This document shows positions 1-8,481 of a stretch of 64,000 bases of DNA, piece after piece. The stretch comes from Myxococcus fulvus. Lineage in GTDB: Bacteria; Myxococcota; Myxococcia; Myxococcales; Myxococcaceae. The notes beneath the pieces were generated by a model. That model did not search any database and was not told where the DNA came from. It saw only the letters and a program-made list of their open reading frames with translations. The DNA lies in contig NZ_FOIB01000002.1 in the NCBI RefSeq assembly GCF_900111765.1, positions 992,001 through 1,056,000 on the forward strand, written 5' to 3'. Position numbers and translations under genes: made by a program. Position 1 is the stretch's first letter; every line of letters starts with the position of its first letter.

Positions 1-387
1 GACGTCGCCGAGCAGCAGCGTGTAGCGGAAGTCCTCCCGGCCCGTGCGAGCATCCTCGGTGAAGACGCTCAGCTCCCGGCCCCGCCCCGAAAGGCCCGTG
101 GCGACGCGCATGGGCTGCAGGCCTCCCTGGCCCATGAGCTGCTCGTACGACGCGCGCCCCATGACCTGGGTGGCGTCGACATCCAGCCGCCATCCCCGCC
201 AGCTCGCGCAGACGCCGGGCTCGAGCACACCCGCCGCGGCGCCCCCCTCGCCGCGCGCGAAGTCCTCCAGCACCGTCAACATCTCCCGGGGGCCGCCGAG
301 GACGCGAACGGTGCGGGCATCCAGCCGCCGGAACACGAGTGACGTCTCTTCCCGCGAGTCCCCAACACTGCGCCAGTCCCCATGCAT
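1..387 (-). CDS. Unrecognised protein, C-terminus outside window
   Basis: An open frame of 129 codons runs from an ATG at 387 off the left edge of the window, so the C-terminus is missing. A purine-rich ribosome binding site (AGGGGGA, 393-399) lies just upstream. The visible part begins MHGDWRSVGDSREE, has no signal peptide or membrane segment, and mixes charged and hydrophobic residues as a soluble protein would. Codon use has the strong third-position G/C of the neighbours. I do not recognise a family. It follows the macrodomain gene in the same direction after an 86-base gap that holds an inverted repeat, so it may have its own promoter. Confidence 0.6.
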   Translation of the reverse strand, partial: MHGDWRSVGDSREETSLVFRRLDARTVRVLGGPREMLTVLEDFARGEGGAAAGVLEPGVCASWRGWRLDVDATQVMGRASYEQLMGQGGLQPMRVATGLSGRGRELSVFTEDARTGREDFRYTLLLGDV

Positions 388-445
388 CGGCGTCCCCCTC
401 GAGCGACTGCTCCAGGGAGTTGTCGTCCAAATCGGGACGGGCGTG

Positions 446-466
446 GGATTAAACGGAGTTAAATCC
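446..466. promoter_or_regulatory. Inverted repeat between two minus-strand genes
   Basis: Arms GGATTAAAC (446-454) and GTTAAATCC (458-466) flank a 3-base spacer and match at 8 of 9 positions. It is an AT-rich island in GC-rich sequence, 59 bases upstream of the start at 387 and just after the stop of the macrodomain gene. There is no T-run in the minus direction, so an operator fits better than a terminator. The core (AAC, 3 bases, GTT) resembles the palindrome at 8482-8494. Confidence 0.35.
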
Positions 467-473
467 GCGCGCC

Positions 474-1295
474 TCAACCGCCGAAGTGCTCCTGGAAGGC
501 GCGCAGGTTCGGCCCGTCCCCGCCCCGCTCGTACACGGCGAAGACCACGCGCGAGAAGGCGCCATACAACTGCGTCAGCGCGCTCGAGAACGCCCGCGCC
601 ACCTCCGCCGGCTCGTTGCGGAAGACGCCGCAGCCCCACGCCCCCAGCACCAGGACCTCATGCCCCTGATGCGCGGCGACCTGGAGCACCTTCAGCGCGC
701 GCGCCCGCAGCACCGCGTGGAGCTGACGCCGCTGCCGAGGGTCCTCTCGCAGCACCACGCCCGCGTTGGGCCCGGGCGCGGTGAGCACCGAGAGGAGGAA
801 GGGCCGCTCCAACAGCTCCAGCGAGTCGTCGCGGAAGAACGGCACGTCCGGCGAATAGATGAGGTGGTCCGTGTAGAGCGCCGAGCGCTCCTCGCGGTTG
901 GCGTCGTAGTACTCGCGCTGCGTGAGCAGGCAGGGATAGAGCGCCGAGCAGCGCGCCAGGTCCTCCTCCTGCGCCTTCGCGCCGCCCAGGAAGCCGCCGC
1001 CCGGGTTCCTCGCGGAGGCGAAGTTGAGCGCCGCGACGCGCGTCAGCCCCTCCTCCTCCACCAGCCTGCGCGCCGCCTGCCCCGTCTTCTCGCCCGTCAC
1101 CTCGATGCGCGGCGCCGTGCCGGCCGCGAGCCCCCGAGGCGTCAGTCCCGAGAAGTCCTCGGGACGGTAGAGCACCGTCCCTTGCACCGCCCGCTCCACC
1201 AGGTCGCCCACCTGGACCACCCGGCCCGAGGGCGCCACGTACTGTCCTTGCTCCGTGATGCGCACCGTCTGGCGCGCAAGCTCCTTCAACGACAT
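474..1295 (-). CDS. TIGR02452 family microbial PARG-like macrodomain protein
   Basis: The 273-residue protein carries the poly(ADP-ribose) glycohydrolase signature: NPGGGF at residues 97-102, a short loop, then QEE at 109-111, where the second Glu is the usual catalytic residue. Length and overall pattern fit the bacterial TIGR02452/DUF2263 family, whose studied members hydrolyse poly(ADP-ribose). The GAWGCGVFRNEP stretch near residues 218-229 fits the second phosphate-binding loop of the macrodomain fold. No signal peptide is seen, so it is probably cytoplasmic. It stands alone, with no ADP-ribosyltransferase beside it, so its substrate here is unknown. The family call is firm; a role in reversing ADP-ribosylation is inferred. 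Confidence 0.85.
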   Translation of the reverse strand: MSLKELARQTVRITEQGQYVAPSGRVVQVGDLVERAVQGTVLYRPEDFSGLTPRGLAAGTAPRIEVTGEKTGQAARRLVEEEGLTRVAALNFASARNPGGGFLGGAKAQEEDLARCSALYPCLLTQREYYDANREERSALYTDHLIYSPDVPFFRDDSLELLERPFLLSVLTAPGPNAGVVLREDPRQRRQLHAVLRARALKVLQVAAHQGHEVLVLGAWGCGVFRNEPAEVARAFSSALTQLYGAFSRVVFAVYERGGDGPNLRAFQEHFGG

Positions 1296-1325
1296 GACCC
1301 GCTGCCTTTCGATGCCAGCCCCGTG

Positions 1326-1361
1326 GTGAGCACGAAGCTTCGTGTCTCACAAACACGAAGC
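1326..1361. promoter_or_regulatory. Palindrome upstream of the PARG-like gene
   Basis: CACGAAGCTTCGTG (1331-1344) is a perfect 14-base palindrome. It is extended by GTGAG (1326-1330) and CTCAC (1346-1350), with one extra base on the right side. A third CACGAAGC half-site follows at 1354-1361. The element is 31 bases upstream of the start at 1295, the position of an operator or promoter element for that gene. A hairpin role for the upstream lipoprotein transcript is also possible. Confidence 0.4.
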
Positions 1362-1389
1362 AACGGCCTCCACCCTGACAAGGCGAAGG

Positions 1390-1404
1390 CTCCGGGCCCC
1401 GGAG
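1390..1404 (-). terminator. GC-rich hairpin after the lipoprotein gene
   Basis: CTCCGGG and CCCGGAG form a 7-base-pair stem around a single base, 28 bases past the stop of the minus-strand lipoprotein gene. A loop this tight would force the stem to open slightly, and no T-run follows. The call as a terminator is tentative. Confidence 0.3.
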
Positions 1405-1431
1405 CGGGTGGGGCCCGGAGGCGCGGGGGTG

Positions 1432-2322
1432 CTACTCGCAGCCGATGCGCTGGGTGCTACTCACCGCCACGTTGTCGATCCACGTCTCGGAGGCGGACGG
1501 CCCCTGCGGATGGACGAAGCCGTAGCCCACCATGAAGGTGTTGAACGAGCGCATGCCAATCTCGGTGAACTCGTGCGCCTTCGCGCCGTCCACGTACACC
1601 GTGGTGGTGCCGTGCGTGCTGGACGCGGTGGGGCGGCGGACCTCCCACTCCAGACACACCCAGCGGCCGGTGGACATGCCCAGGTTGACCGGCGGCCCCT
1701 GGCGGTTCCAGCCCTGGCCATTGCGCGCGGACCAGTCATCCAGCGCGAAGCCCGTGTCCTGGATGACCTGCAGCTCGAAGCCGCCGAAGTCGTTGCCCGC
1801 GTCCGAGAAGAGGACGAAGAAGGTCCCCATCTGCCCGAAGTCTCCCGGCAGCGAGGTCATGAACACGTGCGCGCGCACGAACAACTGCGTGCTGAACGTG
1901 GGGCTCAACGAGCGGATCCACCGGGCGATGGCCTCTCCCTCGCCCTGCTTCTCGTCGATGCCGTCCTCCGTCACCACGTGCAGCGAGCGCGAGCCGGTGT
2001 GCGGCTTCGTGCCATCCGCGGTGATGGTGGCGTGCGTCTTCTGCTCATCCCAGCTGCCCTGGCCGTTCTCGAACGTCTCGCAGAACATGGCATGGGACGG
2101 ACACGACGCGGTGCCCGTGCCGCCATCACCGCCATTCGGCGTACCGGAGTCGGGCGTGCCGGAGTCAGGAGTGCCGGAGTCGGGTGTGCCGGAGTCGGGT
2201 GTGCCGGAGTCCGGCGAATCCCCGGCATCGGGCTTCGGGTCGTCGGAGTCGCCGGAGCACGCCGGCATCGCGCCCAACGCCAGGATGGCGAGGGGCAGCA
2301 ACAGAGTGGCTTTGAAGCGCAT
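1432..2322 (-). CDS. Lipoprotein with PDSGT repeats and Cip1-like beta-sandwich region
   Basis: A 296-residue predicted lipoprotein. A hydrophobic leader ends in AMPAC (Cys22), followed by Ser-Gly-Asp. Residues 23-65 form a low-complexity linker with five copies of GTPDS, encoded by a 15-base tandem repeat. The remaining part, starting FCETFENGQGSWDE, has the alternating pattern of a concanavalin-like sandwich and reminds me of the Cip1-like fold of carbohydrate-active proteins; conserved features include WSARNGQGWNR, WVCLEWEVRRP and a closing WIDNVAV. Such proteins bind or cleave polysaccharides, but no catalytic residue can be assigned by eye. It is divergent from the GST gene, with a 227-base intergenic region between them. 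Confidence 0.75.
   Translation of the reverse strand: MRFKATLLLPLAILALGAMPACSGDSDDPKPDAGDSPDSGTPDSGTPDSGTPDSGTPDSGTPNGGDGGTGTASCPSHAMFCETFENGQGSWDEQKTHATITADGTKPHTGSRSLHVVTEDGIDEKQGEGEAIARWIRSLSPTFSTQLFVRAHVFMTSLPGDFGQMGTFFVLFSDAGNDFGGFELQVIQDTGFALDDWSARNGQGWNRQGPPVNLGMSTGRWVCLEWEVRRPTASSTHGTTTVYVDGAKAHEFTEIGMRSFNTFMVGYGFVHPQGPSASETWIDNVAVSSTQRIGCE
2141..2215. repeat. 15-base tandem repeat, five copies
   Basis: Five consecutive 15-base units with consensus GTGCCGGAGTCGGGT lie inside the lipoprotein gene and encode the PDSGT linker. Units differ only at a few positions, so the copy number may vary between strains by slippage without breaking the frame. Confidence 0.85.
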
Positions 2323-2463
2323 AGGGTCCTTCCAGGCCGGGGTGGACGCCGGCGGGAGGGCAGAGAACTACCACCGCGAGTGAGCCCCGGGCAGCGGGGC
2401 CCGGTGGACCCAGGAGCGCACGTCGTCACCCGAGCGACCCCCGGCCGACCGACGGAGCAGGCC

Positions 2464-2495
2464 GTGGGAGCACCACGGAAACGGTGGCATCCCAC
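2464..2495. promoter_or_regulatory. Interrupted inverted repeat upstream of the GST gene
   Basis: GTGGGA (2464-2469) pairs with TCCCAC (2490-2495), and inside it CCAC (2473-2476) pairs with GTGG (2484-2487). It lies 54 bases before the GST start in the divergent intergenic region. It could be an operator or a leader hairpin. Confidence 0.3.
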
Positions 2496-2549
2496 CTCGG
2501 GAAGATGCACAACTGCGCGCCGCGAATCCCACACGCGAGGTCTTGCACC

Positions 2550-3158
2550 ATGAAGCTCTACTACACGAATGGCGCCTGTTCCCTGTCCCCGCACATCGTC
2601 CTGCGTGAGGCGGGTCTGAAGTTCGACGTCGAGAAGGTCGACCTGCGCTCCAAGAAGACGGAGACGGGCGCGGACTTCCTCGCCGTCAACCCCAAGGGCT
2701 ATGTCCCCGCGCTCGTGCTCGACGACGGCAACGTGCTGACCGAGGGCCCCGCCATCGTCCAGTACATCGCGGACCAGGCGCCCCAGTCCAAGCTGGCCCC
2801 GGCCAACGGCACGCTGCCGCGCTACCAGCTCCAGGAGACGCTCAACTTCATCTCCACCGAGCTGCACAAGGCCTTCAGCCCCCTGTTCAACCCGGCGTTC
2901 CCCGAGGACGGCAAGGCCATCTACAAGGAGCGCATCGCGCAGCGCCTGAAGACGCTGGACGGCGTGCTGGCGAAGCAGTCGTTCCTGATGGGCGAGCAGT
3001 TCACCGTCGCGGACGCGTACCTGTTCACCGTGCTGAACTGGTCGGCGCCCATGAAGGTGGACCTGGAGCCGTTCCCGGCCGTGCGCGCCTTCCAGGCCCG
3101 CGTCGCCGAGCGTCCCCACGTGCAGGCGGCCCTGGTGGCCGAAGGCCTCAAGAAGTGA
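2550..3158 (+). CDS. gstA: Glutathione S-transferase (GstA-like, beta class)
   Basis: The ATG at 2550 gives 202 residues, the usual length for bacterial beta-class GSTs. The N-terminus MKLYYTNGACSLSPHIVLRE holds the Ser/Cys glutathione-site pattern with Cys10. NPKGYVPALVLDDG (about 50-63) carries the cis-Pro, and TEGPAIVQYI is the Glu/Gly glutathione-binding motif. The C-terminal helical domain has the conserved FTVADAYLFTVLNW stretch. A longer frame upstream would add 22 residues with no family similarity, so the later ATG is preferred. It is translationally coupled to the next gene. The likely role is conjugation of electrophiles to glutathione; the same window also encodes bacillithiol synthesis. 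Confidence 0.9.
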   Translation: MKLYYTNGACSLSPHIVLREAGLKFDVEKVDLRSKKTETGADFLAVNPKGYVPALVLDDGNVLTEGPAIVQYIADQAPQSKLAPANGTLPRYQLQETLNFISTELHKAFSPLFNPAFPEDGKAIYKERIAQRLKTLDGVLAKQSFLMGEQFTVADAYLFTVLNWSAPMKVDLEPFPAVRAFQARVAERPHVQAALVAEGLKK

Positions 3159-3514
3159 GCACGGCGTTCGTCAAGCTGCTGGTCACGGACCTGCCGCGCT
3201 CGCTCGCGTTCTACGAGGCGCTCGGCTTCGAGCGCACCCAGTCCGAGCCGCCCTTCGTCCGCCTCCAGTGGGCGGGCGCGGTGGACGTCTACCTCGTCGC
3301 CCCTCCGGCGCAGCTCCAGTTGGAAGGACGACGCGGGCTGGGCGTGCTCGTGGGCATCCGTGTCGAGGGCCCCAGCGGACTGGACGAGCTGCTCCTGCGC
3401 GCCCAGGCCCAGGGAGCCCCGGTGGAAGGTCCCGCCGTGCAGCCCTGGCACACCCGGGAGGTCGTCGTCACCGACCCGGACGGCTACCGGCTCAACTTCA
3501 TCGAGCCCGCTTGA
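3155..3514 (+). CDS. VOC/glyoxalase-superfamily small protein
   Basis: A GTG start at 3155 overlaps the GST stop by 4 bases (GTGA), which indicates coupled translation. The 119 residues show the paired beta-alpha-beta-beta-beta pattern of the VOC fold: an N-terminal FVKLLVTDLPRSLAFYEALG and a C-terminal VVVTDPDGYRLNFIEPA, the standard ending with its metal-site Glu. Related proteins include glyoxalases and antibiotic-binding proteins; the substrate cannot be told from sequence. Pairing with a GST suggests detoxification. The 3' end overlaps the convergent TetR gene by 17 bases. Confidence 0.85.
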   Translation: MSTAFVKLLVTDLPRSLAFYEALGFERTQSEPPFVRLQWAGAVDVYLVAPPAQLQLEGRRGLGVLVGIRVEGPSGLDELLLRAQAQGAPVEGPAVQPWHTREVVVTDPDGYRLNFIEPA

Positions 3515-4166
3515 GCCCCGCCGGGCTGGAGGGCTTCTTCGCGAGGCCCTCCAGCAGCAGCTCCACCATCAGCTCCGCCGCGCGCGGCAGCGGGCGCAGG
3601 TCCACCCACGGGTCCTCCTGGGTCTTCACCAGGTGCAGGGCCACCAGGCCGTGCATTCCGCCCCACACCACCTGGCTCACCAGCTCCACGTCCTGGTGCT
3701 CGGGCTTGAAGCAGCCCGCGTCCTTCGCCTCCTGCACCGTCTTGCGCAGGAAGGCGTAGGCGTCCTGCTCCGGATTGTCCTGCTCGAGCGACTCCTCGGA
3801 CGTGGACCCCACCTCGGCGGGGAGGCGGTCCATGAAGAGCAGCCGGTAGGTGGTGGGGTGCTCGCGGGCGAAGTCGATGTACGCGCGGCCCATCTTCCTG
3901 AGCCGCTCCAGCGGGTCCTTCACCCGGGCGACCTTGTTGAGCACCTCGGCGAAGCGCAGGAAGTCGTGCGTGCACAGCTCCCGCACGAGCGCGGCCTTGT
4001 CCTTGAAGTGGACGTAGATGGCGGTGGGGCTGTACTCGATGCGCTCGGCGACCCGACGCATGGTCATCGCCTCGTAGCCCTCCTGGCCATAGAGCTCGCG
4101 CGCCGCGTCCAGGATGCGCTGCCGCGTCGCCTGCTTCTCCCGCTCTCGCCGCTCCTTGATGCCCAT
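3498..4166 (-). CDS. TetR/AcrR-family repressor of the RND operon
   Basis: A 222-residue regulator. Residues 13-60 form the TetR DNA-binding domain (ATRQRILDAARELYGQEGYE, then the helix-turn-helix MTMRRVAERIEYSPTAIYVH with the family FKDK step). The rest is a helical ligand and dimer domain similar to the TetR_C/WHG type. It is the last gene of a minus-strand run after the adaptor and RND pump genes, only 18 bases from the pump, so it is probably co-transcribed and represses its own operon until a pump substrate binds. A candidate operator is the TTAAC/GTTAA palindrome at 8482-8494 upstream of the adaptor gene. Confidence 0.88.
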   Translation of the reverse strand: MGIKERREREKQATRQRILDAARELYGQEGYEAMTMRRVAERIEYSPTAIYVHFKDKAALVRELCTHDFLRFAEVLNKVARVKDPLERLRKMGRAYIDFAREHPTTYRLLFMDRLPAEVGSTSEESLEQDNPEQDAYAFLRKTVQEAKDAGCFKPEHQDVELVSQVVWGGMHGLVALHLVKTQEDPWVDLRPLPRAAELMVELLLEGLAKKPSSPAGLKRAR

Positions 4167-4184
4167 GATGCCTCGCTCGTGCCG

Positions 4185-7100
4185 CTACACCGCGCCTCCG
4201 GGGGACAGGACGCTACCGCCGGACATGGCCGGCTCGCGAGCCTCGGCTTCGGGCTCCACCTCCGGGGCCAACAGCTTGTACACCACGGGCGTCACCACGC
4301 GGGTGAGCACGGTGGAGGAAATCAACCCGCCGATGATGACCCACGCCAGGGGTGAGTAGAGGCTGCTGTTCTCCAGCGCCAGGGGCAACAGTCCGCCGAG
4401 CGCCGTGAGGGTGGTGAGCAGGATGGGCAAAAAGCGCGTCTCGCCCGCCTGCTCGATGGCCGCGTCCACCGACAGGCCCCGGGCCCGCAGCTGGTTCGTG
4501 AAGTCCACCAGCAGGATGCTGTTCTTCACCTCGATGCCCACCAGCGCGATGAAGCCGATGGAGGCGGTGAAGGACAGCGTGTTGCCGGTGAGCCACAGCG
4601 CGGCGATGCCGCCCACCAGGCCCAGCGGAATCACCGACGCCACGATGAGCGCGCCCCGGAACGTGCGGAACTCCAGCACCAGCACCGCCAGCACGCCGAA
4701 CGCCGCGATGATGCCGGCGGCGGACACGCCGTCGAAGCTCTCCTGGCGGCTCTCCAGCTCTCCCGCCATCTCCAGGCGATAGCCCGCGGGCGGCTTCACC
4801 TCCGCGTCCAACCGGCGCATCGCCTCCTGGATGACGTTGTCGTTGATGAAGCCGGTCGCCACGCTCGCGGAGACGGTGACGGAGCGCTCGCCCTCGTGGT
4901 GGGTGATGCGGTTGGGGCCCGCCTCCAGCCGCACGCGCGTCACCTGTCCGAGCGGCACCTGGGCGCCGGTGACGCTCGCCACGTGCAGCCGCTCCAGCGC
5001 GCCGAGCGCGGGCCACGCGCCCGACTCCAGGGGCAGCCGCACGAGGATGGGATGGTCGTCGCCCTCCTCGTCCCGGAAGGAGCCCGCGGGCAGCCCCGCG
5101 AGCCCGAAGCGCACCGCGCGCGCCACCTCCGCCGCGGGCACGCCCAGCCGGCCGGCCTTCTCCCGGTCCACCTCCACCTGCAGGTCCGTGCGGCGCGTCT
5201 GCACCGGGTTCTTCACGTAGAGGGTGCCCGGGGTGGCCTCCAATACGCGCTGCGTCCGGTCCGCCAGTTCGCGCAGCGGCTCCAGCTCCGGCCCCACCAG
5301 CCGCACCGCCACCGGCGCCTCGATGGGCGGCCCCTGCTCGAACTCGCGCACCTCGATGCGCGCGCCCGGGTACGTGGACAGCTGGGCGCGCAGCAGGTCG
5401 AGCAGCGCGGGCGTCTGGCGCGCATCATACGACTCCAGCTGCGCGAAGACCTCGCCCACGTTGGGGCGCTCGGGGCTGGGCTGCACGTTGTAGTAGACGG
5501 ACGGCTGCCCCCGGCCCGCGTTGGCGGACACGGAGCGGACCTCCGGACGGCGGCGCAGCACGTCCTCCACGAAGCGCACCGCGCGGTCCGTCTCCGTGAG
5601 GCTCGTGCCCTCGGGCGTCTCCACCTGGACGTAGAACATGGGCGCGCCGGCCTTGGGGAAGAGGCTGAAGCCCACCACCGGCACCAGCGCGAGGCTGCCC
5701 GCGAAGAGCCCCGCCGCCACCGCCAGCGTCAGCACGGGGCGCGCCAGCGCGCGGTGCAGCACGGGCCGGTACACCCGCTCGATGCCGTGGTGGAGCCAGC
5801 GCAGCACCCGGTTGCCCTCCGGGTGCTCGTCCTTCGAGAGGACCAGGCTCGACAGCAGCGGAATCACGGTGAGCGACACCAGCAGCGACGCGAGGATGGT
5901 GAACACCACCGCCATGGGCAGGCCCCGGATGAACTGGCCGGAGGTGCCGGGCAGGAACACCAGCGGCACGAAGGCCAGCACCAGCGTGGCGGTGCAGCCG
6001 AGCACGGCCAGGCCAATCTGGGACGTCCCCTCGATGGCGGCCTGGACCCGGGTGCGCCCCATGCGCAGCAAGCGCGCGATGTTCTCCACCACCACGATGC
6101 TGTCATCCACCAGCAGGCCCAGCGCGATGACGAAGCCGACGATGGAGAGCTGGTTGAGCGTGAAGCCCGCGTGGTGCAGCGCGGCCAGCCCCAGCGCCAG
6201 GGACAAGGGAATCGAGACCATCACCACGAGGCTCGCCCGGAAGCCCAGCGGCAAGAGCGTCACCAGCACCAGCGCCAGCGCCAGCGCGAAGTCCACCGCG
6301 AAGCCGCCCAGCCGCCTGCGCACCTGGAGCGACTGGTCGAAGCCCGTCTCCAGGCGCATCCCCGCCGGCAGCTCCTCCGCCCACGCCCGGGCCACCTCCA
6401 GCACGGCGTCGCGCACCACGAAGACGTTGCCGCCGTCCTTCTGCGTGACGCCCACGAAGGCCGCGCGCTCCCCGTTGTAGCGGCCCAGGTGCACGGCGTC
6501 CTGGTCGCGGAAGGACACCTCCGCCACGTCCGACACCCGGACCACGCCGGACGCGCCGCCGGCCACCACCGTGGCGCGCACCTGCTCGAGCGAGGTGAAC
6601 TCGCTGCCCGTCTTCACGTTGAAGCGGCGCGTGCCCACGTCCACGCTGCCCGCGGGGATGTTGAGGTTGGCGCCCGTGAGCGCCTGGAGCACCTGGTCCA
6701 GGGACACGCCCACGCGCGCCAGGCGCTCGGGGTCCAGGGACACGCGCACCTCCTGCTTCGCCGCCGCGAAGACCTCCGCCTTCTTCACGCCCGCCACGCG
6801 CCCCAGCCGGTCCGAGAGGTCATCCGCGCGCTTCTCCAGCTCGCGCGCCGGGACGTGCGGCCCCACCAGCGCCAGCTGCACCACGCTCACGTTCGACGCG
6901 CTGTGGGGGATGACCTCCAGGCGCACCAGCCCCGCGGGGAGCCTGGGCCGCGTGGCGGTGATTTGCCGCAGCACCTCCGCGTGCTTGTCGTCCACGTCGG
7001 AGGACGACTCGAACTCAATCTCCAGCTGCGCCAGCCCGTCCTCCATCTGGCTGGACACCTCCTTCACGTCGTCGAGCTCCTCGAACGCGTCCTCCAGCGG

Positions 7101-7295
7101 GTCCACCACCAGCTGCTCGAGGTCCGAGGGGCTCGCGCCGGGATAGACGGCGACGATGGAGAAGCTCGGCATCGGGAAGACGGGGTCCTCCGCGCGCGGG
7201 ATGGAGAGGGCACTGGAGACGCCCAGCGCCACCAACATGGCGAACACCACCAGGGTGAGCTGGGGATTCTTCACGGCCGCCGTGGACAGCCTCAT
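4185..7295 (-). CDS. RND-family efflux pump, inner membrane subunit
   Basis: The 1036 residues match the normal length of AcrB/MdtB-type pumps. An N-terminal membrane helix follows the cytoplasmic start, and YPGASPSDLEQLVVDPLED (about 51-69) is the classic first porter-domain motif. Two sets of helices flank two large periplasmic loops. The proton-relay motif GLLVDDSIVVVENIAR lies near residue 398, and the second half has the matching GIEVKNSILLVDF. The divergence from AcrB and the start RLSTAAVKNPQLTL suggest a heavy-metal/hydrophobe-like or MexB-unlike subgroup; the substrate is unknown. The start overlaps the adaptor stop by 4 bases. No outer-membrane channel gene is nearby, so a shared TolC-like protein must serve it. 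Confidence 0.93.
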   Translation of the reverse strand: MRLSTAAVKNPQLTLVVFAMLVALGVSSALSIPRAEDPVFPMPSFSIVAVYPGASPSDLEQLVVDPLEDAFEELDDVKEVSSQMEDGLAQLEIEFESSSDVDDKHAEVLRQITATRPRLPAGLVRLEVIPHSASNVSVVQLALVGPHVPARELEKRADDLSDRLGRVAGVKKAEVFAAAKQEVRVSLDPERLARVGVSLDQVLQALTGANLNIPAGSVDVGTRRFNVKTGSEFTSLEQVRATVVAGGASGVVRVSDVAEVSFRDQDAVHLGRYNGERAAFVGVTQKDGGNVFVVRDAVLEVARAWAEELPAGMRLETGFDQSLQVRRRLGGFAVDFALALALVLVTLLPLGFRASLVVMVSIPLSLALGLAALHHAGFTLNQLSIVGFVIALGLLVDDSIVVVENIARLLRMGRTRVQAAIEGTSQIGLAVLGCTATLVLAFVPLVFLPGTSGQFIRGLPMAVVFTILASLLVSLTVIPLLSSLVLSKDEHPEGNRVLRWLHHGIERVYRPVLHRALARPVLTLAVAAGLFAGSLALVPVVGFSLFPKAGAPMFYVQVETPEGTSLTETDRAVRFVEDVLRRRPEVRSVSANAGRGQPSVYYNVQPSPERPNVGEVFAQLESYDARQTPALLDLLRAQLSTYPGARIEVREFEQGPPIEAPVAVRLVGPELEPLRELADRTQRVLEATPGTLYVKNPVQTRRTDLQVEVDREKAGRLGVPAAEVARAVRFGLAGLPAGSFRDEEGDDHPILVRLPLESGAWPALGALERLHVASVTGAQVPLGQVTRVRLEAGPNRITHHEGERSVTVSASVATGFINDNVIQEAMRRLDAEVKPPAGYRLEMAGELESRQESFDGVSAAGIIAAFGVLAVLVLEFRTFRGALIVASVIPLGLVGGIAALWLTGNTLSFTASIGFIALVGIEVKNSILLVDFTNQLRARGLSVDAAIEQAGETRFLPILLTTLTALGGLLPLALENSSLYSPLAWVIIGGLISSTVLTRVVTPVVYKLLAPEVEPEAEAREPAMSGGSVLSPGGAV

Positions 7296-8401
7296 CGCGC
7301 CTCCACCACCGCCACCGGCTGGCCCTCGCGCAGGAAGGACACGCCATCGGTGACGACCCGGGCGCCCGCCTCGACGCCCTCGGACAACGCCGCGCGGCCG
7401 TCCTCGGTGGAGAGGAACGCCACGCGCACCCGGCGCCGTGTCGCGCGCTGGCCGTCCTGGGCCAGGACGAAGACGCTGGCCGTGTCTCCGTCCCCCTCCA
7501 GCAACGCCTCCACGGGGACGAAGCGCAGCGCCCGCCGCTCCGAGGGGAAGACGCGCGCCTTGGCGGAGAGCCCGGACAGCAACCTGGGCGCGGCGTCCGA
7601 CGGGGGCAAGAGCAGCTCCAGCTCCACCTCGGCCGTGCCGAGCCCCGGCGTGGCGGCGCTGGCGATCTCCCGCACCCGCGCCTGGAAGGTCCGGCCCGGA
7701 TGGGCGTCCAGGAACACCTCCGCGGAGTCCCCTTCCCTCACGCGCACCACGTCACGGTCCGCCAGCTCCACGCGGACGACCCAGCCGTCCTCCTCGCTGG
7801 CGAACAGGAAGAGCGCCTGTCCGGGCGCCACCACCTCGCCGGGCTCCACCATCCGCCGGAGGATGCGACCGGCGGCGGGCGCGACGAGGCTCGTCTGGCG
7901 CTGCTGGAAGGTGGCGACCCGCAGGCCCGCCTCCGCGACCTCGAACGCGGTGGTGGCGTCCTGGAGCTGCACGCGGGTGGCGACCTGGGCCTCGTACAGA
8001 CTCCGGGCCCGCTCCAAATCACGCGCGGCCTTGTCCCGCGCCTCGCGCGCCTGCGCCACCTGCGGGCCCACCTCCGAGGGGTCCAGCGCCGCCAGCACCT
8101 GCCCGCGCGTCACCGTGCGTCCCTCCTCGACGGAGATTCGCTGGACGATGCCTCCCAGCTTGAACGACAGGCGCGACTCCTGCTTCGCGGCCAGCGCGCC
8201 GCTGGCCCGCACGGGCTGGGCGACCTCCTCCTCCATCACCACCGCCGAGCGGACCCGCACCAAAGCCTCCTCCCGGGAGGCGCGCTCCGACGCCGCGGTG
8301 GCGGGAGGCGAGCACCCCGCCACCGACTGCAGGCCCAACAGGAGGACGGCGAAACCGCTCACCCACGCGGCGCACAGGCTCAACGACGGGGCACGCATCA
8401 T
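7292..8401 (-). CDS. RND efflux periplasmic adaptor (membrane fusion) lipoprotein
   Basis: A 369-residue adaptor. The leader ends with a lipobox SVAGC (Cys30), so it is probably lipid-anchored in the inner membrane. The barrel-sandwich half-motifs flank a helical hairpin: LSFKLGGIVQRISVEEGRTV (about 78-97) before it and APAAGRILRRMVEPGEVVAP after it. A beta-barrel domain and a membrane-proximal domain (LSEGVEAGARVVTDGVSFLR) follow, all in the HlyD/AcrA order. It is the first gene of the adaptor-pump-TetR operon. ATG codons at 8401 and 8398 are both possible starts. Confidence 0.92.
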   Translation of the reverse strand: MMRAPSLSLCAAWVSGFAVLLLGLQSVAGCSPPATAASERASREEALVRVRSAVVMEEEVAQPVRASGALAAKQESRLSFKLGGIVQRISVEEGRTVTRGQVLAALDPSEVGPQVAQAREARDKAARDLERARSLYEAQVATRVQLQDATTAFEVAEAGLRVATFQQRQTSLVAPAAGRILRRMVEPGEVVAPGQALFLFASEEDGWVVRVELADRDVVRVREGDSAEVFLDAHPGRTFQARVREIASAATPGLGTAEVELELLLPPSDAAPRLLSGLSAKARVFPSERRALRFVPVEALLEGDGDTASVFVLAQDGQRATRRRVRVAFLSTEDGRAALSEGVEAGARVVTDGVSFLREGQPVAVVEAR

Positions 8402-8481
8402 GACGCGACTCCCGCCCGCACCGGCTCGGGCGGGCCAAGGCCCGGCCCTCTCGTGGGCCCGGGTTTACGAAGGCCCCTCAC

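Noticed and set aside
44-784. Plus-strand frame at the left edge
   Set aside because: Arg/Pro/Ser-rich shadow; the minus strand shows two genes with ribosome binding sites and coding-like sequence.
2141-2215. Tandem repeat considered as a CRISPR array
   Set aside because: Units are contiguous 15-mers without spacers and code for a protein linker.
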